Shown here: positions 9,762 to 18,145 of the stretch, piece by piece | Numbering within the stretch: position 1 is the stretch's first letter | Layout: each line of letters opens with the position of its first letter | Source: Pseudacidovorax sp. RU35E | GTDB lineage: Bacteria > Pseudomonadota > Gammaproteobacteria > Burkholderiales > Burkholderiaceae_C | Reading direction: 5' to 3' | Assembly: GCF_900156165.1 (NCBI RefSeq) | Contig: NZ_FTMY01000020.1 | Coordinates: 1-64,000, forward strand | DNA: 64,000 nt | The notes under the pieces: model-generated | Databases searched by the model: none | Told to the model about the DNA's origin: nothing | Seen by the model: only the letters and a program-made list of their open reading frames with translations | Translations under genes and position numbers: made by a program

Positions 9762-9872
9762 TCAGTGGCCCAACCAGACCATGCGGATGATGAAACCGAT
9801 GAAGAACAGCACAGCGATGGAAGCCAATGTCAGGCCCATGCGGCGGTTGTTCTTCTTCTGATCGGGCGTCAT
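9762..9872 (-). CDS. Cytochrome oxidase small assembly protein (36 residues)
   Basis: A very small gene read from the ATG at 9872. It encodes a basic N-terminus (MTPDQKKNNRRMG) and one membrane helix (about residues 12-32) ending in RMVWLGH. It sits in the 17-base to 8-base space between coxA and ctaG, and proteins of this size and composition are a known feature of betaproteobacterial cox operons. No Shine-Dalgarno sequence is obvious. The longer reading of the frame overlaps the coxA end and is unlikely. Annotation tools often miss a gene of this length. Confidence 0.8.
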   Translation of the reverse strand: MTPDQKKNNRRMGLTLASIAVLFFIGFIIRMVWLGH

Positions 9873-9889
9873 GACAACGACGTCGGCGT

Positions 9890-11524
9890 TCAGCCGATCA
9901 CCTTGGTCGCGGTAGCGTCCAGGCGGGGCGGGTTCTCGAAGGTGTGGAAGGGCGCAGGCGACGGCACTTCCCATTCCAGGCCTTCAGCGCCTTCCCAGGG
10001 CTTCTGGGGCGCGGGCTCGCCCTTGCCGCGCATGGCAGGCAGTACGACGAAGAGGAAGAAGTACACCTGCGCCAGGCCGAAGGCGAAAGCACCCACCGAC
10101 GCGACAGCGTTGAAGTCCGCAAACTGCATCGGGTAGTCGGCGTAGCGGCGCGGCATGCCAGCGAGACCCAGGAAGTGCATCGGGAAGAAGGTGACGTTGA
10201 ACGAGATCAGCGACCACCAGAAGTGCAGCTTGCCGCGAGCCTCGTCGTACATCACGCCGGTCCACTTGGGCAGCCAGTAATACACGCCGGCGAACATGGC
10301 GTAGAGGGAACCCGCCACCAGCACGTAGTGGAAGTGGGCCACCACGTAATAGGTGTCCTGCAGCTGGATGTCGATGGGTGCCACGGCCAGGATCAGGCCA
10401 GTGAAGCCGCCCATCGTGAACACGAAGATGAAGCCCACGGCGAACAGCATCGGCGTCTCGAAGGTCATCGAGCCCTGCCACATGGTCGCGATCCAGTTGA
10501 AGATCTTCACAGCCGTCGGCACCGCGATCAGCATGGTCGCGTACATGAAGAACAGCTGGCCCGTCACCGGCATGCCAGTGGTGAACATGTGGTGCGCCCA
10601 CACGATGAAGGACAGGATGGCGATGGAACTCGTGGCGTACACCATCGAGGCATAGCCGAAGAGCTTCTTGCGCGCGAAAGCCGGCACGATCTGGCTGATG
10701 ATGCCGAAGGCCGGCAGGATCATGATGTAGACCTCGGGGTGGCCGAAGAACCAGAAGATGTGCTGGTACATCACCGGATCGCCGCCGCCGGCTGGATTGA
10801 AGAAGTGCGTGCCGAAGTGGCGGTCCGTCAGCGTCATGGTGATCGCGCCGGCCAGCACGGGCATGACGGCGATCAGCAGGTAGGCCGTGATGAGCCACGT
10901 CCAGCAGAACATCGGCATCTTCATCAGCGTCATGCCAGGGGCGCGCATGTTGAGGATGGTGACGATGATGTTGATCGAGCCCATGATCGACGAGGCACCC
11001 AGGATGTGCATCGCGAAGATGCCTGCATCCATCGAGGGGCCCATCTGCAGGGTGAGCGGCGCATACAGCGTCCAGCCGGCGGCCGGCGCGCCGCCGGGCA
11101 TGAAGAAGGAGCCGACAAGCATCAGCGCCGCAGGAATCATCAGCCAGAAGCTGAAGTTGTTCATGCGCGCGAAGGCCATGTCGCTGGCACCGATCTGCAG
11201 CGGGATCATCCAGTTCGCGAAGCCGACGAAGGCCGGCATGATGGCGCCGAACACCATGATGATGCCGTGCATCGTGGTGAACTGGTTGAACAGCTCTGGG
11301 TTCACCAGTTGCAGGCCGGGCTGGAACAGCTCGGCGCGGATCAGCAGCGCCAGAACGCCGCCCACCATCAACATGGTGAACGAGAACAGCAGGTACAGCG
11401 TGCCGATGTCCTTGTGGTTGGTGGCGAACATCCATCGGCGCCAGCCGTGCGGGTGGTCGTGGTGTTCGTCGTGCACATCGCCACCGTGGGCGGCGTGACC
11501 GTGCGGGTCGAGAACTGCGCTCAT
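9890..11524 (-). CDS. coxA: Cytochrome c oxidase subunit I
   Basis: A 544-residue heme-copper oxidase catalytic subunit with 12 membrane helices. Visible landmarks are [11 protein letters not shown] at the start of helix I, the low-spin heme ligand in [17 protein letters not shown], the CuB-His/Tyr crosslink motif [19 protein letters not shown], the CuB histidines in WAHHMFTTG, and the heme ligands in [13 protein letters not shown]. The Tyr/His crosslink motif marks it as an A-type oxidase. A His-rich N-terminus ([20 protein letters not shown]) precedes the core. It follows coxB with a 48-base gap. Confidence 0.98.
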   Translation of the reverse strand: MSAVLDPHGHAAHGGDVHDEHHDHPHGWRRWMFATNHKDIGTLYLLFSFTMLMVGGVLALLIRAELFQPGLQLVNPELFNQFTTMHGIIMVFGAIMPAFVGFANWMIPLQIGASDMAFARMNNFSFWLMIPAALMLVGSFFMPGGAPAAGWTLYAPLTLQMGPSMDAGIFAMHILGASSIMGSINIIVTILNMRAPGMTLMKMPMFCWTWLITAYLLIAVMPVLAGAITMTLTDRHFGTHFFNPAGGGDPVMYQHIFWFFGHPEVYIMILPAFGIISQIVPAFARKKLFGYASMVYATSSIAILSFIVWAHHMFTTGMPVTGQLFFMYATMLIAVPTAVKIFNWIATMWQGSMTFETPMLFAVGFIFVFTMGGFTGLILAVAPIDIQLQDTYYVVAHFHYVLVAGSLYAMFAGVYYWLPKWTGVMYDEARGKLHFWWSLISFNVTFFPMHFLGLAGMPRRYADYPMQFADFNAVASVGAFAFGLAQVYFFLFVVLPAMRGKGEPAPQKPWEGAEGLEWEVPSPAPFHTFENPPRLDATATKVIG

Positions 11525-11572
11525 GTCGTTATTCCTTGGCTGACTCTCGGTGGGACTGCAGTGGCGCCGGCA

Positions 11573-12742
11573 TCACTTGCCGCGCTGTGCCAGCACCTCG
11601 GCCGGCTGCACGAGTTGGCCCGTCTTGTTGGACCAGCTGTTCTTGGTGTACGAGATCACCGCAGCGATGTCGGTGTCGGACAGTTGTTTCCACGAGGGCA
11701 TCGCGCCGTTGTTCTGGCCATTGAGCAGCACATGGATCTGCTTGGTGTGATCGGCGTCGAGCACCACGGCCGCGCCGTCGAGCGGCTTGATCGGGCCGGC
11801 GCCCTTGCCATTGGCCTGGTGGCAGGCGGCGCAGTTGGCGGCATAGACCCGTTCACCGCGGGCCAGGATGTCGGGCAGCGTCCAAACCTTGTTGGGGTCG
11901 TCCTGCTTGGCGGCCGCTTCCTTCTTCTTGGTGTCGACCCAGGCGGTGTAGTCGGCAGCGGACAGAACCTTGACGTGGATCGGCATGTAAGCATGCTCCT
12001 TTCCACACAATTCCTGGCATTGACCATAGAAATCGCCAGTTCGCTCGGCGCGGAACCAGGTGTCGCGCACGAAGCCCGGGATCGCGTCCTGCTTGATGCC
12101 GAACTGTGGCACCGCGAAGGCGTGGATCACGTCGTTGGCCGTGGTGATGATGCGGATCTTCTGCTTCTCGGGCACCACCAGCGGGTTGTCGACCTTGAGC
12201 AGGTAGTCGTTGGGCACGTCGCCCTTTGCGCCGGCATCGGACAGGGCGCGGTGCGAGCTGTCGAGCGTGGAGATGAAGGACAGGCCTTCGCCCTCCCCCT
12301 TGATGTAGTCGTAGCCCCACTTCCATTGGTAGCCGGTGACCTTGATGGTCAGGTCGGCGTTGGTGGTGTCCTTCTGGGCCACCAGGATCTTGGTGGCAGG
12401 CAGAGCCATCAGGATCACGATGATGAAAGGCACGATGGTCCAGATCACCTCGACCACCACGGACTCGTGGAAATTGGCGGCCTTGTGCCCGACCGATTTG
12501 CGGTGCTTCCAGATGGAATAGAACATCACCGCGAACACGCCGACGAAGATCACAAGGCACAGCAGCAGCAGCGCGTTGTGGAGGGAGTGCTGCTCCTCAG
12601 AGATGCGCGTGGCCCCCACCGGCAGGTTGAGCTGGCGCACCATCGGTCCGCCCGGCAGATCTTCGACTGCGTGCGCGGCACCGCTGAAAGCCACGCCAGC
12701 CGCCAGCATCCATCTTGCCGGCACGGTCCAAATGCTCTTCAT
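11573..12742 (-). CDS. coxB: Cytochrome c oxidase subunit II with fused C-terminal cytochrome c domain
   Basis: A 389-residue subunit II: a signal peptide ending near SGAAHA, two membrane helices (about residues 65-85 and 105-130), and a periplasmic cupredoxin domain. The complete CuA site is in YGQCQELCGKEHAYMPIHV (about residue 240). A C-terminal cytochrome c domain has the heme-binding CAACH (about residue 302) and a downstream Met candidate in NGAMPSW. The fusion marks a caa3-like arrangement in which electrons pass through the tethered heme c. The ATG at 12742 (MKSIWTV) is preferred; a TTG at 12772 would add ten residues ahead of the signal peptide. Confidence 0.96.
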   Translation of the reverse strand: MKSIWTVPARWMLAAGVAFSGAAHAVEDLPGGPMVRQLNLPVGATRISEEQHSLHNALLLLCLVIFVGVFAVMFYSIWKHRKSVGHKAANFHESVVVEVIWTIVPFIIVILMALPATKILVAQKDTTNADLTIKVTGYQWKWGYDYIKGEGEGLSFISTLDSSHRALSDAGAKGDVPNDYLLKVDNPLVVPEKQKIRIITTANDVIHAFAVPQFGIKQDAIPGFVRDTWFRAERTGDFYGQCQELCGKEHAYMPIHVKVLSAADYTAWVDTKKKEAAAKQDDPNKVWTLPDILARGERVYAANCAACHQANGKGAGPIKPLDGAAVVLDADHTKQIHVLLNGQNNGAMPSWKQLSDTDIAAVISYTKNSWSNKTGQLVQPAEVLAQRGK

Positions 12743-12808
12743 CGTGTTCACTTTTTTCAGACCTTCAAACAATCCACCGTCTCCACCATCCGCCAGCGCC
12801 GCGCGAGC

Positions 12809-13354
12809 CTAATAGGCTTCGCGCAGTGCGCTGCGGATCTCCCGTGCCAGTGCGGCCCGAAGCTCGGGGCGCACATAGCGCCCCACGCAGACCGAACGCC
12901 CCTGCGCCGACACCTCGATCAGCGAGCGGTCGCTCCCCTGAGGCTCGACGCGCACCTGATGCCGCAGGAATTCCGCACGCTCCACGTTTCCACCATGTTC
13001 GTGCTCGATCACGAGCCGGCCGTCCTGAAGCGCGATGCGCTCGCCGTCGGTCGCATGCCGCGCGTAGAACATGAACGCCAGGCCCACCGCAGCGAGCTCG
13101 AGCCACGCGAAAGGCAAGATGAGCTTGGCGCCCTGCAACCAGAACACGGCGCCGATCCCCAGTGACACCACGCACAACGATGCGTACGCCCACCCGAGCT
13201 GGATGGGCGTGATCGAGCAATTGCGGCGCAGGAACCAGTGAATGCTCTGGCCCGAAACAGTGGCGAAGCGAAACACGGGATTCGGCACGGGCGGGTGGGG
13301 CTCTTTCGAGGGTGTGTCACTGCCGCCAAGGGCCAGTCCCAGGGACGCAGGCAC
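12809..13354 (-). CDS. DUF2244 membrane protein at the head of the cox operon
   Basis: A 181-residue protein with two close membrane helices (about residues 55-75 and 80-98) and a C-terminal soluble region rich in Arg and Glu. It matches the DUF2244 pattern (RRNCSITPIQLGWAYASL near the first helix). It lies 66 bases upstream of coxB in the same direction, the usual position in this group of bacteria, so co-transcription is likely. Its function is not established. The N-terminus may start a little later than 13354, since the first 20 residues are low in conserved features. Confidence 0.85.
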   Translation of the reverse strand: MPASLGLALGGSDTPSKEPHPPVPNPVFRFATVSGQSIHWFLRRNCSITPIQLGWAYASLCVVSLGIGAVFWLQGAKLILPFAWLELAAVGLAFMFYARHATDGERIALQDGRLVIEHEHGGNVERAEFLRHQVRVEPQGSDRSLIEVSAQGRSVCVGRYVRPELRAALAREIRSALREAY

Positions 13355-13436
13355 TCAAGAATTGTAGCGTGGCACCCTGTTTCGGCAGTCGGGGCAAGCC
13401 CTGCCCCGGAGGCACTTGCCAGGGGCGCGCAAGCGG

Positions 13437-14351
13437 CTAGGCGCCTTCCCGCCCACGCCGCAGCATTTGGCGCATGTCATTCAGACCGATGGCGCTTTCG
13501 GGGGCGACGGCCACCCGCGAAACCGGCTTGAAGGCGTGGCCGTAGATGATCTCGAAAGTCAAGGCGATGCGTCCGCCGTGCTCGGCGGACGCCAGGCCGG
13601 CCAGCAGATCCAGCATCTGCGCACGCCAGTCCCGCCCGCGCAGGGCCGGGAAACGCTCGCGATGCAGGTTGCGTCCCAGCGTGCGCAGTTCGGCAAGTGC
13701 TGCCTCGGGCGAGCCCCAGGTCAACACGATGCGCTCCATGTCCATCACCGGTTCGGCAAAGCCGGCGTGCACCAGCATGTCGCCCCAGTCGTGCATGTCG
13801 GTGAATGCATGGGCGGGCGCTGGCCACCCACGCGACTGGTAGGCCGCGCGCAGCTCGATCAGCGTGTCGGGCCCGAGGCCCGAAAACATCAGGAAGCCAT
13901 CTGTGGCGACCCGGCGATGCCAGTCGGCGATGAGCAATTCAGGATCGGCCGCCATGTGCAGGCCCATGTTGGCCCACAGCAGGTCGACACCACCCTCCGG
14001 CAAGGCCCCGAAAAGCTGCGGCCGGCCACCGCGCCAGCGCTTGGCGCTCCACCACGGCGCGGCAAAGGCGGCCGCCGTCGGCGCGTGCAAGGCGGATTCG
14101 GGCTCCTGGACATGCACGGCCGCCTGGGGATAGCGCTGCGCCACCCGCTGGTGAACCTCGAGGCCGCCACGAAGCGGCGACCAGTCGGCCCAGTGACGGG
14201 GCGTGGCCTTGATCCACTGCAGACGCTCCTCCATCCGCCGCCCCACTTCCTCGTGCAGCCAGGGCGCGGCGTCGCCGGGTGCCTGCCGCGCCCAACGACG
14301 AGCGGCCACCGGGTCGATGGTGGGCGGCCGGGATGCGGGAGAGGAGGACAT
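13437..14351 (-). CDS. BioC-like SAM-dependent methyltransferase
   Basis: A 304-residue class I methyltransferase-like protein of the BioC-related group. The first third resembles BioC (ARRWARQAPGDAAPWLHEEVGRRMEERLQWI). Motif II/III-like segments (VDLLWANMGLHMAADPELLIADWHRRVATDGFLMFSGLGP) are clear. The glycine-rich motif I is poorly conserved: around residue 60 the sequence reads WADWSPLRGGLEV rather than the usual DxGxGxG. It may thus be a divergent enzyme rather than true malonyl-ACP methyltransferase, and I give no symbol. The C-terminal EIIYGHAFKP segment is typical of the betaproteobacterial homologues. It is divergent from comF across 80 bases. Confidence 0.75.
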   Translation of the reverse strand: MSSSPASRPPTIDPVAARRWARQAPGDAAPWLHEEVGRRMEERLQWIKATPRHWADWSPLRGGLEVHQRVAQRYPQAAVHVQEPESALHAPTAAAFAAPWWSAKRWRGGRPQLFGALPEGGVDLLWANMGLHMAADPELLIADWHRRVATDGFLMFSGLGPDTLIELRAAYQSRGWPAPAHAFTDMHDWGDMLVHAGFAEPVMDMERIVLTWGSPEAALAELRTLGRNLHRERFPALRGRDWRAQMLDLLAGLASAEHGGRIALTFEIIYGHAFKPVSRVAVAPESAIGLNDMRQMLRRGREGA

Positions 14352-14431
14352 GGCGCTCAGCAGGCGCGCCGCGTGCGAATCGTCACGGCGGCGGGTAGGG
14401 TCGTCAAGGAGCGCGCCAGTATATTGAGCCG

Positions 14432-15178
14432 ATGCCGACCTCTGCGCCGACCCGGCCTGCGTTCGCAGGCATGAAACGCCTGTTCAGCGCGCTGCTCGGG
14501 CTGCTGCCCAGCCAATGCGCCCTGTGCCGGGCCTGGCCAAACGCGGTGCTCTGCAGCGCCTGCCTGGACCAGTTCGCCGTTGCCGTGCCGCGCTGCCGCC
14601 GCTGCGCACTGGCCGTCCCACCCGGCCAGCCCATCTGCGGCGGCTGCCTGCGCGACCCACCGCCGCTGGACGAGTGCGTTGCCGCCTGCGATTACGAGTG
14701 GCCCTGGAGCGCCTGCGTCTCGCGCTTCAAGTTCGCGGGCGAAGCCGGCTGGGCCACTCCGCTGGCGGCGGTGCTGCAACGCCATCCGCGGGCGACCCAC
14801 CTCATCGACACCGCCGATCTCGTGCTGCCCATGCCACTGTCGCTGGAACGCCTGCGCGAGCGCGGCTTCAACCAGTCCCTGGAGCTCGCGCGACGGCTGG
14901 CGCCCGGCCGCTGCAACCCGCACGTGCTGCTGCGGCCCATCCACACACCGCCCCAATCGGGGCTGAGCCGGGCCGACCGGCTGCGCAACCTCCGAGGCGC
15001 CTTCGCCGTGGCGCCCGACCTTGCCGACGCCGTGCGCGGCCGCCGCGTACTCCTGATCGACGACGTGATGACGACCGGTGCCTCGCTCAGCGCCGCGGCC
15101 CAGGTGTTGCGGCAGGTTGGTGCGACACAGGTGACAGGCCTGGTGCTGGCGCGCACGCCCCCGCCGGGCTGGACATGA
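14432..15178 (+). CDS. ComF family protein (zinc-ribbon plus phosphoribosyltransferase-like domain)
   Basis: A 248-residue ComF/GntX-type protein. The N-terminal third carries paired cysteines arranged as a double zinc ribbon (CALCRAW, CSACLDQ, CRRCAL, CGGCL). The C-terminal half is a type I phosphoribosyltransferase fold with the PRPP-binding signature VLLIDDVMTTGASLSAAA. In competent bacteria ComF takes part in DNA uptake; in many others its role is unclear. Two starts are possible: ATG 14432 and ATG 14471 (MKRLFSALLG). The second gives a more typical N-terminus. Confidence 0.88.
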   Translation: MPTSAPTRPAFAGMKRLFSALLGLLPSQCALCRAWPNAVLCSACLDQFAVAVPRCRRCALAVPPGQPICGGCLRDPPPLDECVAACDYEWPWSACVSRFKFAGEAGWATPLAAVLQRHPRATHLIDTADLVLPMPLSLERLRERGFNQSLELARRLAPGRCNPHVLLRPIHTPPQSGLSRADRLRNLRGAFAVAPDLADAVRGRRVLLIDDVMTTGASLSAAAQVLRQVGATQVTGLVLARTPPPGWT

Positions 15179-15260
15179 GCTGCGGCGGCAGTCGTCGGCC
15201 GCGCGGCGGCTGCCGGCCGCGGTTAAGCTCGCCGCCCCTGCCCCGCCTGGTCGACCGCCC

Positions 15261-15731
15261 ATGTTCCGCATCGTTCTCGTCGAGCCCGAGATCCCGCCCA
15301 ACACGGGCAACGTGATCCGCCTCGCGGCCAACACCGGCTGTGAACTCCATCTCGTGGAGCCGCTCGGCTTTTCGATGGAGGACCGCCTGCTGCGTCGCGC
15401 CGGACTCGACTACCACGAGTTTGCGCGGGTCGAGCGCCATGCCAGCTGGCAGGCCCTGGTGGAACGGCACGCGCCGGCGCCCGAGCGAACCTTTGCGCTC
15501 ACGACACGCGGCACGCGCATGGTGCACGAGACCCTGTTCGAGCCCGGCGACTGGCTGGTGTTCGGGGCCGAGACGCGAGGACTGCCCCCCGAACTGCGCG
15601 CACGCTTTGCGCCTGCCCAGCAATTGAAGCTGCCGATGCGGCCGGGCCAGCGCAGCCTCAACCTGTCGAACGCGGTGGCCGTGACGGTGTTCGAGGCCTG
15701 GCGGCAGAACGGCTTTGCCATGGAAGGCTGA
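15261..15731 (+). CDS. trmL: tRNA (cytidine(34)-2'-O)-methyltransferase TrmL
   Basis: A 156-residue SPOUT-class methyltransferase of exactly the TrmL length. The N-terminal VLVEPEIPPNTGNVIRLAANTG, the middle VFGAETRGLPPE and the C-terminal LNLSNAVAVTVFEAW are the conserved motifs that form the trefoil-knot AdoMet site. It methylates the wobble base 2'-hydroxyl of certain leucine tRNAs. It follows comF after 82 bases in the same direction. Confidence 0.96.
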   Translation: MFRIVLVEPEIPPNTGNVIRLAANTGCELHLVEPLGFSMEDRLLRRAGLDYHEFARVERHASWQALVERHAPAPERTFALTTRGTRMVHETLFEPGDWLVFGAETRGLPPELRARFAPAQQLKLPMRPGQRSLNLSNAVAVTVFEAWRQNGFAMEG

Positions 15732-15883
15732 GGAGGCCGCCGGGAAAAACACGGCGCCCTGGCGCATGCATTTGTTGGCTACCCGCGAATCCAGGCGGCG
15801 AGACCGGGCGTATCTGGAATAGGCGCCGCAGAGCCATGGGGCAACCCGGCGCCGCCTCTTCCACCCTTTCTCAGGAGCCTCTC

Positions 15884-16165
15884 ATGATCCGCAAGCTGAC
15901 CGCCGTCGCCCTGGCCACCCTCTTCACCGCCGGCGCCGCCCATGCGGTGGATGGCGAGATGTCGCCCAACCCGCCCGCCCCCTTCCAGTCCAAGCTGTCG
16001 CGAGCACAGGTCCAGGCCGAAGCCCGCAATGCGCCCACGCCCAACAACGGAGGCACCGGCGTGCTGCAGGTTCGCGGCAACGCCGACCGGGCCATGGTGC
16101 GCGCAGGCGCACTGGTCAATGCCCGCCAGGGCTGCGCCAATTGCGCAGAGGTCGGCACGATGTAA
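15884..16165 (+). CDS. Small secreted protein (DUF4148-like), function unknown
   Basis: A 93-residue protein with a clear Sec signal peptide (MIRKLTAVALATLFTAGAAHA) and a mature part of about 70 residues. The mature part contains LSRAQVQAEARNAPTPNNGG, reminiscent of the periplasmic DUF4148 family common in Burkholderiales. Two cysteines near the C-terminus (QGCANCAEVG) could form a disulfide. The ATG at 15884 has AGGAG about 8 bases upstream, which is better than the in-frame start at 15836. It stands alone between trmL and a convergent MaoC gene. Confidence 0.7.
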   Translation: MIRKLTAVALATLFTAGAAHAVDGEMSPNPPAPFQSKLSRAQVQAEARNAPTPNNGGTGVLQVRGNADRAMVRAGALVNARQGCANCAEVGTM

Positions 16166-16186
16166 GAGGCGCTGCGCGCCCCTGCC

Positions 16187-16645
16187 TCAGGGGTAGCGCC
16201 GCATGACCGACTCGGCCACGCAGGCCGGCTTCGGCACGCCTTCGAGCTCGATGGTGCTCTGCCACACCATCTGGTAGCCGCCTTCGATGGTCTCGCTGGA
16301 CAGCAGCTTGAGATGGGCGCGCAGCCGGCTGCCGACGGGGACGGGTGACATGAAGCGCACCCGGTTCAGTCCGTAGTTGACGCCCATCCGGGCTTGCACC
16401 ACCTCCACCGCGGTGTCGAAGAAGGTGGGCAACAGCGACAGCGTCAGAAATCCATGGGCGATCGGTGCACCGAAAGGCCCGGCCTTGGCCCGCTCGACGT
16501 CGACATGGATCCACTGGTGGTCGCCCGTCGCCTCGGCGAACTGGTTGACCTGAGCCTGCGTCACGGTGGTCCATTCGCTGGTGGCGATGTCCTGACCCAC
16601 GCAAGCGTGAAGGTCGGCCAGGGTCTGGAAGATGCGCTTGGTCAT
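16187..16645 (-). CDS. MaoC family dehydratase (enoyl-CoA hydratase 2-like)
   Basis: A 152-residue hot-dog-fold protein. The hydratase 2 motif is present as FAEATGDHQWIHVDVERAKAG, with the catalytic Asp and His of the D-x4-H pattern, and the following PFGAPIAHGFLTLSLLP is the usual conserved loop. It probably hydrates short (R)-enoyl-CoA or acts on a related acyl-CoA. I start at ATG 16645 (MTKRIFQTL); the 19-residue upstream extension looks non-coding. It is convergent with the small secreted protein gene and shares orientation with the ParA gene upstream. Confidence 0.9.
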   Translation of the reverse strand: MTKRIFQTLADLHACVGQDIATSEWTTVTQAQVNQFAEATGDHQWIHVDVERAKAGPFGAPIAHGFLTLSLLPTFFDTAVEVVQARMGVNYGLNRVRFMSPVPVGSRLRAHLKLLSSETIEGGYQMVWQSTIELEGVPKPACVAESVMRRYP

Positions 16646-16769
16646 GCGGCAGATGATGCCGCCACCCGATGCGCGCAAGTGTCTGCGCGGGGACAGAGCC
16701 ACTCAGGTCTTTCCCGGAAGGACGCTGCGCAGACACGACATTCAGACTTCAGCCAGTGCCGTTGCGCCC

Positions 16770-17393
16770 TCAGCTTTCGAGCCATTCGATCAGGGGGGCC
16801 CACTGCGCCATGTCGCGCTCGTAGCGCGATGGCGACAGGTCGAACAAGGTCAGTCCATGAGCAGCGACCTGGACATAGTTCTGCGTTTCGCGCAGTTCCG
16901 TGACCAGCGGCATCTCCACCTGGGCCGCGAATTCACGAAGCCGCTCGGCCGCCAGCGTACGCAATCCGACGCGCATGCCCACCAGTCCGATGCGCGGCAC
17001 GCGTTTGCCCGAGAGCCGCTCTGCCAGCCGGTCCAGGAATTCGCGTGTGGCAAAGATATCGAACAAGCTGGGCTGGACCGGCACCACCACCTTGTCCGCC
17101 AGGGCCAGCACTTCCTTGAAGCGCCAGCCATGCAGGCCCGCAGGCGTGTCGAGCACTGCGTGCGTGGTGCCCGGGGGCGGCCGCACCACGCTGCCCTCGC
17201 CCTGCGCCTCCCAGCTGCGGATGGGCGCGACCTGCGGCGGCCGCAGCGACAGCCACAACCGGGACGATTGCTGACGGTCCACATCGCCCAGCATCACCGG
17301 ATGGCCCTGGTTGGCGAAATGGCCCGCGATGTGCGTGGCGATCGTGGACTTGCCTGATCCCCCCTTGGGATTGGCGACGAGAACCACCGGCAT
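16770..17393 (-). CDS. ParA family ATPase (orphan)
   Basis: A 207-residue MinD/ParA-type ATPase. It has the deviant Walker A PKGGSGKST (residues 9-17), switch I-like DVDRQQSSRLW and the Walker B-like segment THAVLDTPAGL. It is short and lacks the N-terminal DNA-binding helix-turn-helix of plasmid ParA. No parB or parS-like repeats are seen nearby. Such stand-alone proteins often position cellular machines or act in division control, but the partner is unknown here. It is divergent from kefF across about 75 bases. Confidence 0.9.
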   Translation of the reverse strand: MPVVLVANPKGGSGKSTIATHIAGHFANQGHPVMLGDVDRQQSSRLWLSLRPPQVAPIRSWEAQGEGSVVRPPPGTTHAVLDTPAGLHGWRFKEVLALADKVVVPVQPSLFDIFATREFLDRLAERLSGKRVPRIGLVGMRVGLRTLAAERLREFAAQVEMPLVTELRETQNYVQVAAHGLTLFDLSPSRYERDMAQWAPLIEWLES

Positions 17394-17468
17394 GCAGCGC
17401 TCCTGAGCTTGGACGGACCTTAGATGGTAGGGCCCGACGCCGCCGCCGGACCAGCACGAGTTTGCGCT

Positions 17469-18143
17469 ATGGTCGCCGCCATGCCGACCATTCCAACCTC
17501 AACATCCGGCGCCCCCATCGAAGAGCCTGGGACGGCAGCGATCTATGTGCTGGCCGCCCATCCCCATTGGCGGGAATCGCGGGCCAACCGGCGCCTGCGC
17601 GATGCCGCCGCGCGTCTTCCAGGCGTCCAGGTCAACGACCTCTACGCCCGCTACCCCGACTACGCCATCGACGTGGAGGCCGAACAGCAACGCCTGGCGG
17701 CCGCCGAACTGGTGGTCCTGCTGCACCCGATCCAGTGGTACAGCATGCCGCCGCTGCAGAAGCTCTGGCTGGACGAGGTGCTGGACTATGGCTGGGCCTA
17801 CGGGCCAGGCGGCGGGGCGCTGCGCGGCAAGTCGCTCTGGCTCGTGGCCAGCACCGGCGGCGCCGAGGACAGCTACCACCCTGCGGGCTACAACCGCTAT
17901 TTCTTCGACGCATTCCTGCCGCCCTATGAGCAGACCGCCGCCTTGTGCGGCATGCGCTTCCTGCCGCCGCTGCTGCTGCACGATGCGCGGCGCGTGCCGG
18001 AAGCCGAACTCGCCGCGCATGAGAACGTGTTCGTGCAAAGGCTGGCCAGCTACCCGGACTGGCCCGAGATGGCCGAACTGGACGACTGCCCCGAGTGCCG
18101 CGTGCCGGTGGGCGACCGGCCCCAGGGCCCGGGGGTGCGCTGA
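17469..18143 (+). CDS. NAD(P)H-dependent flavodoxin-like oxidoreductase, KefF type
   Basis: About 224 residues with the flavodoxin-like fold of the KefF/MdaB/NQO family. The conserved features are YVLAAHPHWRESRANRRL near the N-terminus, LHPIQWYSMPPLQKLWLDEVLDYGWAYGPGG in the middle and the LVASTGG loop. KefF is the ancillary, FMN-binding subunit that activates the glutathione-gated potassium efflux channel KefC. The next gene is a KefC homologue starting two bases after this stop, which supports that role. ATG 17481 (MPTIPTS) is an alternative start. The last 20 residues are Pro/Cys-rich and not typical. Confidence 0.88.
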   Translation: MVAAMPTIPTSTSGAPIEEPGTAAIYVLAAHPHWRESRANRRLRDAAARLPGVQVNDLYARYPDYAIDVEAEQQRLAAAELVVLLHPIQWYSMPPLQKLWLDEVLDYGWAYGPGGGALRGKSLWLVASTGGAEDSYHPAGYNRYFFDAFLPPYEQTAALCGMRFLPPLLLHDARRVPEAELAAHENVFVQRLASYPDWPEMAELDDCPECRVPVGDRPQGPGVR

Positions 18144-18145
18144 CC

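Noticed and set aside
9944-13165. 1073-residue frame on the plus strand through coxA and coxB
   Set aside because: The minus-strand genes have clear catalytic motifs along the same stretch. The plus-strand reading is low-complexity His/Arg/Gln-rich, as expected of an antisense frame in high-GC DNA.
13390-13408. CGGGGCA and TGCCCCG hairpin after the methyltransferase gene, considered as a terminator
   Set aside because: No T-run follows on the minus strand, so it lacks the hallmark of a Rho-independent terminator.
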